Assembly: GCF_042665545.1 (NCBI RefSeq)
Contig: NZ_JBHTCM010000018.1
Span: 62,001-126,000 of the forward strand
From: Rhodocista pekingensis
GTDB taxonomy: Bacteria; Pseudomonadota; Alphaproteobacteria; Azospirillales; Azospirillaceae
Reading direction: 5' to 3'
DNA length: 64,000 nucleotides
Shown here: one piece after another, positions 1 to 7,692 of the stretch
How positions within the stretch are numbered: the stretch's first letter is position 1
How the letters are laid out: each line of letters begins with the position of its first letter
The notes under the pieces: model-generated
What the model was told of the DNA's origin: nothing
Databases searched by the model: none
What the model saw: only the letters and a program-made list of their open reading frames with translations
Program-made: the position numbers and the translations under genes

Positions 1-97
1 CGTTTCCGGGTCCCGGCAGCCCGTAGCCGCCGGCCGCCCGTGGCCGTCGGCCGCCCGTGGTCGCCGGCCGACGAGACCGCCCTGGAGGACCGCGCCC

Positions 98-712
98 ATG
101 CCCATCGACCTGCACGACGGCGATCTGCCCGACGGCCTGGACCTCGGTCCGGTGGTCGCCATCGACACCGAGACGATGGGCCTGAACCCGGCGCGCGACC
201 GGCTCTGCCTCGTGCAGCTCTCCGCCGGCGACGGCCGCTGCCATCTGGTGCAGTTCCGCCAGGGGGCGGGCTACGACGCGCCGAATCTGAAGCGGATGCT
301 GACCGATCCCGGCACGCTGAAGCTGTTCCACTTCGCCCGCTTCGACATCGCCGTGATGCAGGCCTATCTCGGCGTGCTGACCGGCCCGGTCTACTGCACC
401 AAGGTCGCCTCCAAGCTGACCCGCACCTTCACCGACCGGCACGGTCTGAAGGATCTCTGCCGCGACCTGCTGGGCGTCGAGCTGAGCAAGCAGCAGCAGT
501 CCTCCGACTGGGGCGCCGACGAGCTGACGGCCGAGCAGCTCAAGTACGCCGCCTCCGACGTGCTGCACCTGCACGAGATCAAGGCCCGGCTGGACGGGAT
601 GCTGGCCCGCGAGGGGCGCACGGCGCTGGCCCAGGAGTGCTTCCGCTTTCTGCCGACGCGCGCCCTGCTGGACCTGGGCGGCTGGGCCGAGCCTGACCTG
701 TTCGCGCACTGA
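98..712 (+). CDS. Ribonuclease D-like 3'-5' exonuclease
   Basis: A 204-residue DEDD-family exonuclease of the RNase D class, acting on RNA 3' ends in the cytoplasm. All catalytic motifs are visible: ExoI DTETMGL near residue 23 (Asp and Glu), ExoII FARFDIAVM near residue 83 (Asp) and ExoIII YAASDVLHL near residue 152 (Tyr and Asp). It is only the nuclease domain: full-length RNase D of about 375 residues carries HRDC domains that are missing here, which is the usual short form in alphaproteobacteria. The ATG is preceded by GGAGG about 9 bases upstream. It lies just ahead of the lpt genes with a 168-base gap, so it is probably a separate unit or the first gene of a loose operon. Confidence 0.9.
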   Translation: MPIDLHDGDLPDGLDLGPVVAIDTETMGLNPARDRLCLVQLSAGDGRCHLVQFRQGAGYDAPNLKRMLTDPGTLKLFHFARFDIAVMQAYLGVLTGPVYCTKVASKLTRTFTDRHGLKDLCRDLLGVELSKQQQSSDWGADELTAEQLKYAASDVLHLHEIKARLDGMLAREGRTALAQECFRFLPTRALLDLGGWAEPDLFAH

Positions 713-880
713 GCTGTGCCGTACCGTGTGCCGCCCCGGTTCCGCCCCGCGCGGGCGGATAGCCTGTCCAGGCCCGGTTTGACCCGGGATTCCGCCGTCG
801 GGTAGACTGACGGCGCAGGTCCCCCCTTCCGGGACTGCCTTTCCGAGCCCGCTCTTCCGAGACAGCGACACCGCCCGACC

Positions 881-1600
881 ATGACCTCCCCCCCGGTTCC
901 GCCCGACGGTGACAGGCCCGCGCCCCGGCCGGGACGCCCGGCGTCGGCGCGTCCGGCATCGGCGCGTCCGGACGTGGCCGTGGCGCTGACCCGGCGCCCG
1001 TCCCGCGGCGGCGTGGCGGACGCGCAGCAGCACACCCGGATGGTCAATCTGGCGAAGGTGGCGCTGCCGGCGCTGGCCGCGGCCGTGCTGGCCCTGATCG
1101 CCGCGTGGCCGCTGTTCTCCGGCCGCCAGGACAGCCAGCGCGCCGGCCCCGACACGGGACAGCTCGAAATGGTGGATGCGCGCTATCTCGGCACCGACAA
1201 GGGCGCCCGGCCCTTCGAGGTGCGGGCGGAGAAGGCGGTGCAGGTCGGCGGCGGCAGCGGCCGTGTCGATCTGGTGAACCCGCAGGCGGAGATCACGCTG
1301 AAGGGCGGCGACTGGATCACCATGTCGGCCCGGCGCGGCAATTATGACCAGACGAGCGGACAGCTCGTCCTGGAGGGAGACGTTACCCTGTTCCAGGACG
1401 GCGGCTACGAGTTCACGACAGAGATGGCGCAGGTCGATACGCAGAAGGGCATCGCCTGGGGCAACGCCCCGGTCCGCGGCCAGGGGCCGGTCGGCGACAT
1501 CCAGGCCGGCGGCTTCCGCATCCTGGACGACGGCAACACCATCGTCTTCACCGGCAGGGCGCGGCTGCTGCTGGCGGACGGGATGGGGGGACGCGGATGA
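881..1600 (+). CDS. lptC: LPS export protein LptC
   Basis: Bitopic inner membrane protein (239 residues) of the Lpt bridge that passes lipopolysaccharide from the LptBFG ABC transporter to periplasmic LptA. A basic, proline-rich cytoplasmic N-terminus (residues 1-52) is followed by one membrane segment (about 57-75, ALPALAAAVLALIAAW) and a periplasmic beta-jellyroll with typical DUF1239 repeats. The N-terminal extension contains a 15-nt direct repeat (941-970) giving ASARP twice, so the native start could lie further in, at the Met just before the membrane segment. Its last four bases overlap lptA (ATGA). The assignment rests on the topology and on adjacent lptA and lptB. Confidence 0.9.
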   Translation: MTSPPVPPDGDRPAPRPGRPASARPASARPDVAVALTRRPSRGGVADAQQHTRMVNLAKVALPALAAAVLALIAAWPLFSGRQDSQRAGPDTGQLEMVDARYLGTDKGARPFEVRAEKAVQVGGGSGRVDLVNPQAEITLKGGDWITMSARRGNYDQTSGQLVLEGDVTLFQDGGYEFTTEMAQVDTQKGIAWGNAPVRGQGPVGDIQAGGFRILDDGNTIVFTGRARLLLADGMGGRG

Positions 1601-2433
1601 CCGGCATGAACCATACCCGCCTTGCCGCGCTGCTGCTGGCCGGCGCCCTGATCCTGCCGGCTGCCCTGCCGGCGCGGGCGCAGACCGCCCGGCTGGACGA
1701 GGGCAAGGCGCCCGTCGCCATCGACGCCGACCAGGCCCTGGAATGGCACAAGGAGCGGCAGGCCTATGTCGCCCGCGGCAACGCCGTGGCCACCCGCGGC
1801 GATCTCTCCGTCAGGGCCGACACGCTGACCGCGTACTACCGGGAGCTGCCCACCGGCGGCACCGAGATCTACCGCCTGTCCGCGGAGGGCGGCGTCGTCA
1901 TAAAGGCGCCACGACAGACCGCCTATGGTGACCGCGGTGTCTACGAGGTGGACAGGCAGGTGGCCGTGCTGACCGGGCAGGGCCTGCGGCTGGAGACGGA
2001 ACAGGACGTGGTGACCGCCAAGGACAGCCTGGAATACTGGCGCGAGCAGAACCTCGCCGTGGCGCGGGGCGACGCCGTCGCCGTGCGCGGCGACAACCGC
2101 GTGCGCGCCGACCGGCTGGTCGGGCTGTTGCAGGAGAACGAGCAGGGCGACCTGGACCTGACCCGGATCGACGCGGAGGGCAGCGTGGTCATCACCACCC
2201 CGACCGACGTGGCCCGGGGCGACCAGGGCACCTATGACATGACGCAGCGCGTCGCCGTGCTGACCGGCGACGTGAAGATCACCCGCGGCCGCAACCAGTT
2301 GAACGGCAATGCGGCGGAAGTGGACCTGGAGACCGGCATCAGCCGCATCCTGTCCGGGCCTGAGGGCGGGAAGGGCCGCGTCCGCGGTCTCTTCGTGCCC
2401 GGCCAGGAGGCGGGTCAGGGAGTGAAGAAATGA
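1597..2433 (+). CDS. lptA: LPS transport periplasmic protein LptA
   Basis: Periplasmic OstA-like protein of 278 residues that forms the beta-jellyroll bridge carrying lipopolysaccharide across the periplasm to LptD. A signal peptide ends at ARA-Q (residue 28). The mature part shows the repeating VRGD, VRAD and AYGD beta-strand pattern of the OstA family. It is clearly longer than the roughly 185 residues of E. coli LptA and looks internally duplicated: residues about 41-84 and 137-180 align (AIDADQALEWHKE against TAKDSLEYWREQ, and both contain ARG(N/D)AVA). It overlaps lptC and lptB by four bases each, so the three genes are translationally coupled. Confidence 0.92.
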   Translation: MTGMNHTRLAALLLAGALILPAALPARAQTARLDEGKAPVAIDADQALEWHKERQAYVARGNAVATRGDLSVRADTLTAYYRELPTGGTEIYRLSAEGGVVIKAPRQTAYGDRGVYEVDRQVAVLTGQGLRLETEQDVVTAKDSLEYWREQNLAVARGDAVAVRGDNRVRADRLVGLLQENEQGDLDLTRIDAEGSVVITTPTDVARGDQGTYDMTQRVAVLTGDVKITRGRNQLNGNAAEVDLETGISRILSGPEGGKGRVRGLFVPGQEAGQGVKK

Positions 2434-3263
2434 GCCGAACGGATACCGCCCCCCCGCCCGCGCAGGGCCGCCCCGGCGCAGGAGCCGACGATCAGGGCCG
2501 CCCGGACCAGGGCCGCACCGGTCCGCGGCTGGTCGCCAACAATCCCGGGCTGGTCGCCTCGAAGCTGGGCAAGTCCTACAAGGGCCGCCCGGTGCTGCGC
2601 GACGTCAGCCTGTCGGTCAACCGCGGCGAGGCGGTCGGCCTGCTGGGACCCAACGGGGCCGGCAAGACGACCTGCTTCTACATCATCACCGGCCTGATCC
2701 TGCCCGATTACGGCAGCATCACCCTGGACGGGACGGAGATCACCGAGCTGCCCATGTACCGCCGGGCGCGGCTGGGCATCGGCTATCTGCCGCAGGAGGC
2801 CAGCATCTTCCGCGGCCTGTCGGTGGAGAACAACATCCGCGCCGTGCTTGAGGTGGTGGAGCCCGACCGCGACACCCGCGAGCACATGCTGGACGAGCTG
2901 CTGGCCGAGTTCTCCATCTCCCATCTGCGCCGCACCCCGGCGCTGGCGCTCTCCGGCGGCGAGCGCCGCCGGGTGGAGATCGCCCGCGCCCTGGCCAGCC
3001 AGCCGCATTTCATCCTGCTGGACGAACCCTTCGCCGGCATCGACCCGATCGCCGTGAACGACATCCGCGAGCTGGTCAGCCATCTGCGCGAGCGCGGCAT
3101 CGGCGTGCTGATCACCGACCACAATGTCCGCGAGACGCTGGACATCGTGGACCGCGCCTACATCCTGCACGACGGCATGGTGCTGATGGAGGGCGCGCCG
3201 TCGGAGATCGTGGCGCACAAGGATGTCCGCCGCGTCTATCTGGGCGAACGCTTCAGCCTCTGA
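2430..3263 (+). CDS. lptB: LPS export ABC transporter ATPase LptB
   Basis: Cytoplasmic ATPase (277 residues) that powers lipopolysaccharide extraction by LptFG. Walker A GPNGAGKT near residue 75, signature LSGGERRRVEIARAL near 175, Walker B ILLDEPFAGIDP and the H-loop ITDHNVRETL are all intact, and the ITDHNVRETL segment is typical of LptB. The first 35 residues are a low-complexity Gly/Arg/Pro tail (GRP and GRT repeats) not found in E. coli LptB; conserved sequence starts around LVASKLGKSYKGRPV. The start overlaps the lptA stop codon. rpoN follows after 169 bases, the classical lptB-rpoN linkage of proteobacteria. Confidence 0.95.
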   Translation: MSRTDTAPPPAQGRPGAGADDQGRPDQGRTGPRLVANNPGLVASKLGKSYKGRPVLRDVSLSVNRGEAVGLLGPNGAGKTTCFYIITGLILPDYGSITLDGTEITELPMYRRARLGIGYLPQEASIFRGLSVENNIRAVLEVVEPDRDTREHMLDELLAEFSISHLRRTPALALSGGERRRVEIARALASQPHFILLDEPFAGIDPIAVNDIRELVSHLRERGIGVLITDHNVRETLDIVDRAYILHDGMVLMEGAPSEIVAHKDVRRVYLGERFSL

Positions 3264-3326
3264 TCCCGGCCTCCTTACCCGCCTCCCTCCGGCGGCCCCC
3301 CGATGCGCCCCCGGTGCTGCGGCCGA

Positions 3327-3343
3327 TCGGCACACTTCTTGCG
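3327..3343 (+). promoter_or_regulatory. Putative sigma-54 (-24/-12) promoter of rpoN
   Basis: The sequence CGGCAC-N5-TTGC has the invariant GG (3329-3330) and GC (3341-3342) separated by exactly 10 bases and matches most of the conserved TGGCAC and TTGC positions. It lies 90 bases ahead of the rpoN start in the lptB-rpoN intergenic region, so sigma-54 may control its own gene or the hpf-ptsN genes behind it. Seen in sequence; activity is inferred. Confidence 0.5.
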
Positions 3344-3432
3344 AGCGTGTCACGGCGCGGGGGTTGCGGCAGCCCCGGACCGGCCCTTAGAATACCCCCG
3401 GCAGGACAACCCCGGGGGGGAAGCGGTCGGGA

Positions 3433-4962
3433 ATGGCGCTCCAACAACGGCTTGACCTACGGCAGACCCAGGCGCTGGTGATGACGCCGCAGTTGCAGCA
3501 GGCGATCAAGCTGCTGCAACTGTCGAACCTGGAACTGTCCGAATTCGTCGAGCGCGAGATCGAGCAGAACCCCCTGCTGGAGCGCGACGACGGCGAGCGC
3601 TGGCGCGACGCCCCGCCCGACGGCGTGGACCGCGTCGAGCCGGAGGCGCCGGTGCCCGAGGGGCGCACCCGCGACACGGTGGAGCTGGCCACCAGCGACC
3701 GCATGGCGCCCGCGGCCGACGCGCCGCTGGACACCGACTATGAGAATGTCTGGACCAACTCCAGCCAGGCCGACATCCGCGAGGCCGGCGACGGCGGCGA
3801 AGCCTTCGGCTCCTGGTCCGCGCGCGGCGGCAGCTTCGAGGATGACGAGGGCTCGCTGGAGCAGACGCTCACCGGGCGGACCACCCTGCGCGACCATCTG
3901 GAGCAGCAGATCGTCATGGATCTGCCCGACCCGCTGGACCGGCTGGTCGCCCGCGCCCTGACGGACCAGCTCGACGAGGCCGGCTATCTCACGGCCGATC
4001 TCGCCGCCCTGGCGGAGCAGCTCGGCTGCCCCCTGGCGCGGGTGGAGGCGGTGCTGGCACGGCTCCAGAAGCTGGACCCGCCGGGCATCTTCGCCCGCTC
4101 GCTGAAGGAGTGTCTCGCGCTCCAGCTCCGCGAGCTGGACCGGCTGGACCCCTGCATGCAGGCCCTGCTGGACAATCTGCCGCTGCTGGCCGGCCGCAAC
4201 ATCCCGGCCCTGCTGAAGGTCTGCCAGGTGGACGCCGAGGATCTGGCCGACATGGTGGCCGAGATCAAGGCGCTGAACCCCAAGCCGGCGCTGGCCTTCG
4301 ATCACGACCCGGTGCAGACGGTGGTGCCCGACATCCTGATGCGCCCCGCCCCCGGCGGCGGCTGGATCGTCGAGCTGAACACCGACACCCTGCCCAAGGT
4401 GCTGGTCAACCAGCGGTACTACGCCCGCGTCTCCGGCGCCGCCCGGAACAGGACGGAGAAGGAGTACATCTCCGAACGGTTCCAGCAGGCGAGCTGGCTG
4501 GTGAAATCGCTGCACCAGCGGGCCAACACCATCCTGAAGGTGGCGACGGAGATCGTGCGCCAGCAGGACGCTTTCTTCCTGCACGGGTTGCAGTTCCTGA
4601 AGCCACTGATCCTGCGCGACATCGCGGACGCCATCGGCATGCACGAAAGCACCGTCAGCCGCGTCACGACGAACAAGTTCATCGCCACGGCGCGCGGCGT
4701 GTTCGAACTGAAGTACTTCTTCACCTCCGCCATCGCCGGCGCGGACGGGCAGGCCGCGCACTCCGCCGAGGCCGTGCGGTTCCGCATCAAGTCCTTGATC
4801 GACGCGGAAAAACCCGATGACGTCCTGTCCGACGACAAGCTGGTGGAGATCCTCCGCGCGGAAGGGATCGACATTGCACGCCGGACCGTCGCGAAGTATC
4901 GTGAGGGCATGAAAATCCCATCCTCCGTGCAGCGCCGCCGGGAGAAGGTTCTTGGTCTCTGA
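3433..4962 (+). CDS. rpoN: RNA polymerase sigma-54 factor
   Basis: Alternative sigma factor (509 residues) that directs RNA polymerase to -24/-12 promoters and needs AAA+ activators; it is central to nitrogen, motility and carbon regulation. Region I is present (LRQTQALVMTPQLQQAIKLL, then LSNLELSEFVEREIEQNPLLE), followed by an acidic region II (about 45-130), the core-binding domain, the DNA-binding HTH around residue 400 (HESTVSRVTTNKF) and the diagnostic RpoN box ARRTVAKYREGMKIPSS near the C-terminus. Length is normal for the family. It is followed by hpf and ptsN, the standard rpoN cluster, and preceded by a candidate sigma-54 promoter. Confidence 0.97.
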   Translation: MALQQRLDLRQTQALVMTPQLQQAIKLLQLSNLELSEFVEREIEQNPLLERDDGERWRDAPPDGVDRVEPEAPVPEGRTRDTVELATSDRMAPAADAPLDTDYENVWTNSSQADIREAGDGGEAFGSWSARGGSFEDDEGSLEQTLTGRTTLRDHLEQQIVMDLPDPLDRLVARALTDQLDEAGYLTADLAALAEQLGCPLARVEAVLARLQKLDPPGIFARSLKECLALQLRELDRLDPCMQALLDNLPLLAGRNIPALLKVCQVDAEDLADMVAEIKALNPKPALAFDHDPVQTVVPDILMRPAPGGGWIVELNTDTLPKVLVNQRYYARVSGAARNRTEKEYISERFQQASWLVKSLHQRANTILKVATEIVRQQDAFFLHGLQFLKPLILRDIADAIGMHESTVSRVTTNKFIATARGVFELKYFFTSAIAGADGQAAHSAEAVRFRIKSLIDAEKPDDVLSDDKLVEILRAEGIDIARRTVAKYREGMKIPSSVQRRREKVLGL

Positions 4963-5157
4963 ATGCCGCGCTGATCACGGTCGGGGCGCCCCGGTATCCG
5001 TTCCGGCCTGCTGCCGGACGCCGTTCTCCGGGCCCTCCGGGTGCAGCCGGGCCCAGGGGCGGAAAGGCCCCCAGGCGTAGCACGGGTCCGGCAGAAGGCC
5101 GCCCCGATACCACCTTCCCGCATTTCTCTTCGTAAGTGCCGATTGGAACGGACTGCC

Positions 5158-5793
5158 ATGCAGGTAACAGTTAAAGGCAAGCAGTTGGACGTGGGCGATG
5201 CCCTGCGTTCGCACGTCACCGACACGATCTCGGCCCTGGTCGCCAAGTATTTTGGCAACCCACTGGACGCGACGGTCGTGATCTCCCGCGATGCCCACCT
5301 CTTCAAGGCGGACATCCAGGTCCACGTCGGACGCGGAATCCTGTTGCAGTCGTACGGTGAGGCGACGGAGCCCTATCCCGCCTTCGACGACGCCGCGGAA
5401 AAGGTCGCCAAGCGGATGCGGCGCTACAAGCGCCGGATGCGCGACCACCACGGCCGCGCCGCCGAGGAAGCGCCCCTGCTGGCGCGGAAGTATATCCTGG
5501 AGGCCCCGCCCCTGGACGACGGTGACGCCGACGACCAAGTGGACAGCCTCGATGCCGGGACCGACGCCGCCCAGGCGGGCGACGAAGGCCAGCAGCCCAT
5601 GATCATCGCCGAGATGGAAACCGCCATCCAGACGTTGACCGTGGGGGAGGCCGTGATGCGGATGGATCTGACGGACATTCCCGCCCTGATGTTCCGCAAC
5701 CGTGCCCATGGCGGCCTGAACATGGTATACCGCAGGCCCGACGGGAACATCGGGTGGGTGGACCCGGCCGGGACCGGGGTCCAGGGAGCTTGA
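5158..5793 (+). CDS. hpf: Long-form ribosome hibernation promoting factor
   Basis: A 211-residue ribosome-associated protein of the HPF/RaiA family that dimerises and stores 70S ribosomes in stationary phase. The start used is the ATG at 5158 (MQVTVKGKQLDVGDALRSHV), preceded by GGAACGG; an in-frame extension to 5041 has no family character. The N-terminal S30AE fold (about 1-100) ends in the RYKRRMRDHH segment. After a variable acidic linker comes the C-terminal dimerisation domain (about 155-211: MRMDLTDIPALMFRN, then GGLNMVYRRPDGNIGW), so this is the long form usual in alphaproteobacteria. It sits between rpoN and ptsN. Confidence 0.95.
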   Translation: MQVTVKGKQLDVGDALRSHVTDTISALVAKYFGNPLDATVVISRDAHLFKADIQVHVGRGILLQSYGEATEPYPAFDDAAEKVAKRMRRYKRRMRDHHGRAAEEAPLLARKYILEAPPLDDGDADDQVDSLDAGTDAAQAGDEGQQPMIIAEMETAIQTLTVGEAVMRMDLTDIPALMFRNRAHGGLNMVYRRPDGNIGWVDPAGTGVQGA

Positions 5794-5853
5794 GCGTGAT
5801 CCATGCAGCTTCGTCGGCAAGCCGCCACAGCCCTTCCTGCGGCCGCGTTCGCC

Positions 5854-6312
5854 ATGAATGACCTGATCATTTCGGAGGCCGTCCTCCCCAACCTCAAGGC
5901 CGGCTCGAAAAAGCAGGCCTTGCAGGAGCTGGCGCGCAAGGCCGCCGAACTGACGGGTCAGAACGAACGGGCCATCTTCGACGTGCTGGTGGAGCGCGAA
6001 CGCCTCGGGACCACGGGTGTGGGCCGCGGCATCGCCATCCCCCACGGCAAGCTGGCGGGTATCGCCGGTGTCATGGCGATCTTCGCCCGGCTGGAGCGTC
6101 CGGTGGACTTCGAAGCCATCGACGAACAGCCGGTCGATCTGATGTGCCTGCTGCTGGCGCCGGAGACGGCGGGGGCCGACCATCTGAAGGCCCTGGCCCG
6201 GGTTTCCCGCCTGCTGCGGGACCCGGTCCTGTGCGACAAGCTGCGTGGCGCGGCCAGCGCCGATGCGATCTATGCCCTGCTGACCCACGCCGAGCAGAGC
6301 AACGCCGCCTGA
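5854..6312 (+). CDS. ptsN: PTS EIIA-like nitrogen regulatory protein
   Basis: EIIA-Ntr (152 residues), the terminal phospho-acceptor of the nitrogen phosphotransferase chain (PtsP-NPr-EIIANtr), which tunes nitrogen, potassium and stress responses by protein contacts. The phosphorylated histidine is His64 in GIAIPHGKL, followed by the typical APETAGADHLKALARVSRLLRD stretch (two parts of the fold). The start at 5854 (MNDLIISEAVLPNLKAG) gives the family length; an upstream in-frame ATG at 5803 adds 17 residues with no family support. It is the last gene of the rpoN-hpf-ptsN cluster and is followed by an intrinsic terminator. Confidence 0.95.
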   Translation: MNDLIISEAVLPNLKAGSKKQALQELARKAAELTGQNERAIFDVLVERERLGTTGVGRGIAIPHGKLAGIAGVMAIFARLERPVDFEAIDEQPVDLMCLLLAPETAGADHLKALARVSRLLRDPVLCDKLRGAASADAIYALLTHAEQSNAA

Positions 6313-6350
6313 CGGCGGCCTTGCCGGCTCCGGGCCGTGGACACAACAAA

Positions 6351-6382
6351 GGCGCCGGGAGGTCCCCCTCCCGGCGCCTTTT
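6351..6382 (+). terminator. Rho-independent terminator after ptsN
   Basis: A perfect 12-bp stem (GGCGCCGGGAGG at 6351-6362 and its complement at 6367-6378) with a 4-base loop is followed by TTTT (6379-6382) and CTGTT. It lies 38 bases after the ptsN stop codon and ends the rpoN cluster transcript. It also faces the convergent DUF1150 gene. Confidence 0.88.
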
Positions 6383-6451
6383 CTGTTCCGGACCGTTCCG
6401 GCAGCGGACCGTTCCGGTCGCCGAACGGACCCGGCCCCGCCCTTGGGCCGG

Positions 6452-6670
6452 TCAGTGCAGGCTCACCGCCTCCATGTCGTTCTGGCGCACGGTGGCGACG
6501 GCCAGGGCGCGGTCGCGCACGACCGTCAGCTCGGTGCCGTCGGCGGCATGGATGGCAATGCCCGCCTGGCCTTCCGCCGTGACCGGCTTCAGATAGGCCA
6601 GATCGTTCAGGCCGAAGGTGGCGAAATCCTGCGGCGACAGGGTGCGCAGGGACTGGCTGGTCGGATTCAT
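6452..6670 (-). CDS. DUF1150 family small protein
   Basis: A 72-residue protein of the DUF1150 family, which in alphaproteobacteria is habitually encoded next to an Hsp20 small heat-shock gene, as here. Typical features are the N-terminal LSPQDFATFGLNDLAYLKPV and the C-terminal segment reading TVVRDRALAVATVRQNDM. No signal peptide or membrane segment is present. Its function is unknown. The gene begins 69 bases after the end of hsp20 on the same strand, so the two are probably co-transcribed and heat-inducible. Confidence 0.85.
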   Translation of the reverse strand: MNPTSQSLRTLSPQDFATFGLNDLAYLKPVTAEGQAGIAIHAADGTELTVVRDRALAVATVRQNDMEAVSLH

Positions 6671-6739
6671 GGGAAGGGACTCGCGTTCGGGGCGGGCCGG
6701 CCCCGCCGGGGGGCCGCCGCAGGCGGGAAAAGGAGGGGG

Positions 6740-7231
6740 TCAGCCGATCCGCGCGTCGGGCGCGCGGGCGTCGGGCGACACGTCGATCGTCTGCGGCCCG
6801 TCGGCATCCACGCCGTTCTGCGGCGTGCCGATCCTGATGGTGCGGACCTTGGGTTCGGGGACGGGGCGGCGCAGGTCGATGTGCAGCAGCCCGTTGTCCA
6901 GGGTGGCGCCGATCACCTCGATCCCGTCGGCCAGCACGAAGCTGCGCTGGAACTGCCGGGCGGCGATGCCGCGGTGCAGATAGAGGCGGTTTCGGTCGTC
7001 GCCCTGCTTGCCGCGGATGACAAGCTGGTTGTCCTCGGTCTGGACCTGGAGATCGTCCGAGGTGAAGCCGGCCACGGCAAGCGTGATGCGCAGGCCATCC
7101 TCGCCGATCTGCTCGATATTGTAGGGCGGATAGCCCTCGTTGGCGCTTTTGGCGATCCGGTCGAGCGTCCGCTCGAACTGGTCGAAGCCCAACAGGAACG
7201 GGCTGTTGAACAGGGACAGGCGCGTCGTCAC
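6740..7231 (-). CDS. Hsp20 / alpha-crystallin small heat-shock protein
   Basis: ATP-independent holdase chaperone (163 residues, IbpA type) that binds unfolding proteins in the cytoplasm. The N-terminus (TTRLSLFNSPFLLGFDQFER) is typical of alphaproteobacterial IbpA/HspH proteins. The alpha-crystallin domain runs from about 38 to 130 (PPYNIEQIGEDGLRITLAVA, and the GIAARQFQRSFVL strand that precedes the conserved turn). The start is a GTG at 7231 with the strong ribosome binding site GAGGAGG 6 bases upstream; the frame stays open further upstream but that part is low-complexity. A candidate RpoH promoter lies about 145 bases upstream. Confidence 0.92.
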   Translation of the reverse strand: MTTRLSLFNSPFLLGFDQFERTLDRIAKSANEGYPPYNIEQIGEDGLRITLAVAGFTSDDLQVQTEDNQLVIRGKQGDDRNRLYLHRGIAARQFQRSFVLADGIEVIGATLDNGLLHIDLRRPVPEPKVRTIRIGTPQNGVDADGPQTIDVSPDARAPDARIG

Positions 7232-7376
7232 AGCGTCCTCCTCAGGCGAGCGAGCTGCGGGAGTCGCCGGCCCCGGGCGGCCCCTTCGGCGAGCGGCCCA
7301 GCCACCCCGCTCCAGCCGGCCCCCGGTCCCTGCGGCACCCGGGTGGGCGGCCCGACATGGCACCGCCCGATCGCTT

Positions 7377-7404
7377 ACATGGTTATTTCCCCTTTCCGGT
7401 CAAG
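7377..7404 (-). promoter_or_regulatory. Putative RpoH (sigma-32) heat-shock promoter of hsp20
   Basis: On the minus strand CTTGAC (7404 downwards) is followed, 18 bases after CTTG, by CCATGT (7382-7377). This matches the sigma-32 pattern of CTTGAA and CCCCATNT boxes with standard spacing. It would give a leader of about 135 bases before the GTG of hsp20, long enough for an RNA thermometer, although no convincing ROSE-type fold could be established by eye. Confidence 0.5.
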
Positions 7405-7692
7405 GCAAGCGCCGCCGCCCTCTGCTGTCACGGGGCCGCTTTCCGGTGCCCGGGCGCGGGCCTGATGCTCCGTCGGCGCAGACGCGACGGGGGGAACGGG
7501 CTTGACCCGCGGTTTCCCCAGAATCTGTGGAGAACTCTGTGGGCGGCGGCGAGTCGGGCCGGACGGACCAAGGCACCTCCGCGTTTGCCTAAAAAACAGG
7601 CAGGATTGCGACTCCGGCGCGGAGCGCATTCCCCATTCGGGTGGGACATGATAGCGTTGCCGAAATGGCCTGCCGAACGATCGGGGAACAGC

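Noticed and set aside
713..880. GC-rich inverted sequences after the RNase D gene as a terminator
   Set aside because: Arms such as CCCGG/CCGGG are short and broken, with no T run; they are expected by chance at this GC content.
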